DNA from: Flavisolibacter sp.
GTDB taxonomy: Bacteria > Bacteroidota > Bacteroidia > Chitinophagales > Chitinophagaceae
Direction: 5' to 3'
Assembly: GCA_013695175.1 (NCBI GenBank)
Contig: JACDAZ010000471.1
Span: forward strand, 1-14,362
Length of the DNA stretch: 14,362 nucleotides
A program made the translations under genes and the position numbers. Position 1 is the first letter of the stretch, and every line of letters starts with the position of its first letter. Of the stretch, positions 13,283-14,362 are shown in pieces. The notes beneath the pieces are model-generated. The model saw nothing but the letters and a program-made list of their open reading frames with translations. It had not been told where the DNA came from and did no database searches.

Positions 13283-13995
13283 TCTTTTACTTCTACTACA
13301 AATACCTTTTCAAAATTTTTCTTTACTACTTCTTTTACTTCTGCCATATTCAGATCTTTACCTAATTCTTCTTTCATAGATGTTACTTTTTTATTTTGTA
13401 TACCACATGGAATAATATGATTGAAGTAGCTTAAGTCCGTATTAACATTCAGTGCAAAACCATGCATTGTTATCCAGCGACTGCATCTGACACCCATTGC
13501 ACATATTTTCCTTTCCCTGCCTTTTACTGAAGCATCAATCCATACACCTGTTTCACCTGCGGACCTTCCAGCTTTTATTCCATAATCTTTAAGCGTAAGA
13601 ATAATTACTTCTTCCAACTCTCTCAGATACCTGCCTATATCGGTGTAAAATTTTTCCAGGTCTAAAATAGGATAACCCACTATTTGATCAGGACCATGAA
13701 AAGTAATATCACCACCCCTGTTGGTTTGATAAAACTGAATTCCCTGAGCTGATCTTTCGCTCTCATTGATAAGCACGTTGCTGATGTTACCGCTTTTACC
13801 CATGGTATATACAGGAGGGTGTTCAACAAATAGTAAATAATGATTTGTTGTTTCACTTAATGAATGCTTTTCATCTTTAGATTGAACTGATTTTTTAACC
13901 TGCAAATTTTCCTGCAACAATTTTTCCTGGTATTCCCAGGCAGATTTATAATCTAACATTCCAAGATCTTCAAACTGCACAATTTGCTTTGACAT
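13261..13995 (-). CDS. lipB: octanoyltransferase (lipoyl(octanoyl) transferase)
   Basis: Transfers octanoyl groups from acyl carrier protein to lipoyl domains of 2-oxoacid dehydrogenases and the glycine cleavage system; cytoplasmic. Within 244 residues lie the signature RGGDITFHGPDQIVGYPI (93-110), KICAMGVRCSRWITMHGFALNV with the catalytic-region Lys163, and PCGI with Cys197, the acyl-accepting cysteine. A hydrophilic insert (about 33-50) precedes the first strand. The ATG at 13995 is preferred to an in-frame TTG three codons upstream. It lies six bases after a TACCTTTG box, and the TTG would fall inside that promoter. The end overlaps the convergent secreted-protein gene by 22 bases. The gene is divergent from an RluD-type gene. 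Confidence 0.95.
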   Translation of the reverse strand: MSKQIVQFEDLGMLDYKSAWEYQEKLLQENLQVKKSVQSKDEKHSLSETTNHYLLFVEHPPVYTMGKSGNISNVLINESERSAQGIQFYQTNRGGDITFHGPDQIVGYPILDLEKFYTDIGRYLRELEEVIILTLKDYGIKAGRSAGETGVWIDASVKGRERKICAMGVRCSRWITMHGFALNVNTDLSYFNHIIPCGIQNKKVTSMKEELGKDLNMAEVKEVVKKNFEKVFVVEVKDQKSLAR

Positions 13996-14001
13996 GAGCT
14001 G

Positions 14002-14009
14002 CAAAGGTA
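14002..14009 (-). promoter_or_regulatory. -7 promoter box of lipB
   Basis: The minus strand reads TACCTTTG, an exact TAnnTTTG match, six bases before the lipB ATG. A start point at the usual distance would fall almost on the ATG, implying a leaderless or near-leaderless mRNA. No clear -33 TTG is seen. Confidence 0.5.
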
Positions 14010-14017
14010 AAGGATGT

Positions 14018-14025
14018 TATTTTTG
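14018..14025 (+). promoter_or_regulatory. -7 promoter box of the pseudouridine synthase gene
   Basis: The plus strand reads TATTTTTG, an exact TAnnTTTG match, five bases before the ATG at 14031. It lies eight bases from the oppositely directed lipB box, so the two polymerase footprints would overlap and probably exclude each other. Confidence 0.45.
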
Positions 14026-14030
14026 CCGGG

Positions 14031-14362
14031 ATGGCAGACGATTTACACGAAAAAGCTTTTGATCAAATAGATAGCAATGATGAATTGTATGAAAGATTTC
14101 AATTTACCATTGATAAGGGGCAGGAACCGTTGCGCATTGACAGGTTTTTAATGAACAGGATTGAAGGCGCTACAAGGAATAAATTACAACAGGCCATAAA
14201 TGCAGGATTGGTACTTGTAAATGGAAAAGAAATAAAACAAAATTATAAAGTAAAACCAGGCGATAATATTATAATCTATTCAGATCTTTCCCCTGAAAGT
14301 ACAGATGTTGTTCCTGAAAAAATGGAATTGAATATTGTGTTTGAAGATGATCAGATCATGAT
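14031..14362 (+). CDS. RluD-type ribosomal pseudouridine synthase, N-terminal part, cut by window edge
   Basis: About 110 codons are visible and the frame is open at the edge. After an acidic lead (MADDLHEKAFDQIDSND) comes an S4 RNA-binding domain: PLRIDRFLMNRIEGATRNKLQQAINAGLVLVNGK, then KQNYKVKPGDNIIIY. The next segment, PEKMELNIVFEDDQIM, matches the entry into the RluA/RluD catalytic domain, where I-V-x-E-D-x-x-x normally precedes the motif with the catalytic Asp. That aspartate lies beyond the window. RluD makes pseudouridines in helix 69 of 23S rRNA; which family member this is cannot be fixed from the fragment. The ATG at 14031 follows a TATTTTTG box by five bases, so the mRNA may be leaderless. 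Confidence 0.88.
   Translation, partial: MADDLHEKAFDQIDSNDELYERFQFTIDKGQEPLRIDRFLMNRIEGATRNKLQQAINAGLVLVNGKEIKQNYKVKPGDNIIIYSDLSPESTDVVPEKMELNIVFEDDQIM

Noticed and set aside
13996..14004. TTG start three codons upstream of the lipB ATG
   Set aside because: It would overlap the TACCTTTG promoter box. The ATG at 13995 fits family length and the promoter distance.
1..14362. tRNA, rRNA, CRISPR arrays, insertion sequences, prophage or att sites
   Set aside because: No cloverleaf, direct-repeat array, transposase, integrase or terminal inverted repeats were seen on either strand. No gap between genes exceeds about 180 bases once the small genes are counted.

Overview
The window looks like chromosomal DNA of an AT-rich member of the Bacteroidota, most likely near the Chitinophagaceae. 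This rests on several signs: promoter -7 boxes of the TAnnTTTG type, few Shine-Dalgarno sequences, a DAHP synthase fused to a chorismate mutase, a YPHMPTG-type aminotransferase, an ECF sigma factor ending in the NADNAKNQKYKCLMRL pattern, and lipoproteins with C-N-[ND] after the lipobox. The family-level placement is inference. I see no rRNA, tRNA, CRISPR array, insertion sequence or phage gene.

Positions 1-5657, minus strand: a compact aromatic amino acid operon. In transcription order it holds a leader peptide, prephenate dehydratase (pheA), an aminotransferase, prephenate dehydrogenase (tyrA), a DAHP synthase/chorismate mutase fusion, 3-dehydroquinate synthase (aroB) and EPSP synthase (aroA, cut by the window edge). 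The genes overlap or nearly touch. Upstream of pheA lies a complete, unlisted transcription attenuator: a promoter, a 24-residue leader peptide with eight consecutive aromatic codons (W-F-Y-F-Y-F-Y-F), mutually exclusive hairpins, and a terminator whose U-tract runs into the pheA start codon. One leader appears to sense Trp, Phe and Tyr together and to gate the whole operon.

Positions 5699-7390, minus strand: a DEAD-box RNA helicase with a DbpA-like RNA-binding tail and its own promoter.

Positions 7466-10650: what looks like an envelope-stress module. A divergent ECF sigma factor is followed two bases later by a membrane protein that joins an anti-sigma-like cytoplasmic segment, one transmembrane helix, a coiled coil and an HtrA-like trypsin protease domain. 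On the other strand lie five tiny lipoproteins in two transcription units; two of them are under 60 residues. The sigma gene and both lipoprotein units share one bipartite promoter, GGTTAC[C/T]-N14-GTATTAA, with identical spacing at all three places. This suggests an autoregulated sigma factor that drives the lipoproteins and is restrained by a protease-bearing anti-sigma factor. I regard this module and the aromatic attenuator as the two main discoveries.

Positions 10662-14362: housekeeping genes. They are a sugar-nucleotide-type nucleotidyltransferase (minus), a divergent PLP enzyme of the ACC deaminase/D-cysteine desulfhydrase family, a secreted protein of unknown function, octanoyltransferase lipB (minus, overlapping its convergent neighbour by 22 bases) and the start of an RluD-type pseudouridine synthase. 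Several genes in the window have a -7 box only 4 to 6 bases before the start codon, which suggests leaderless mRNAs.
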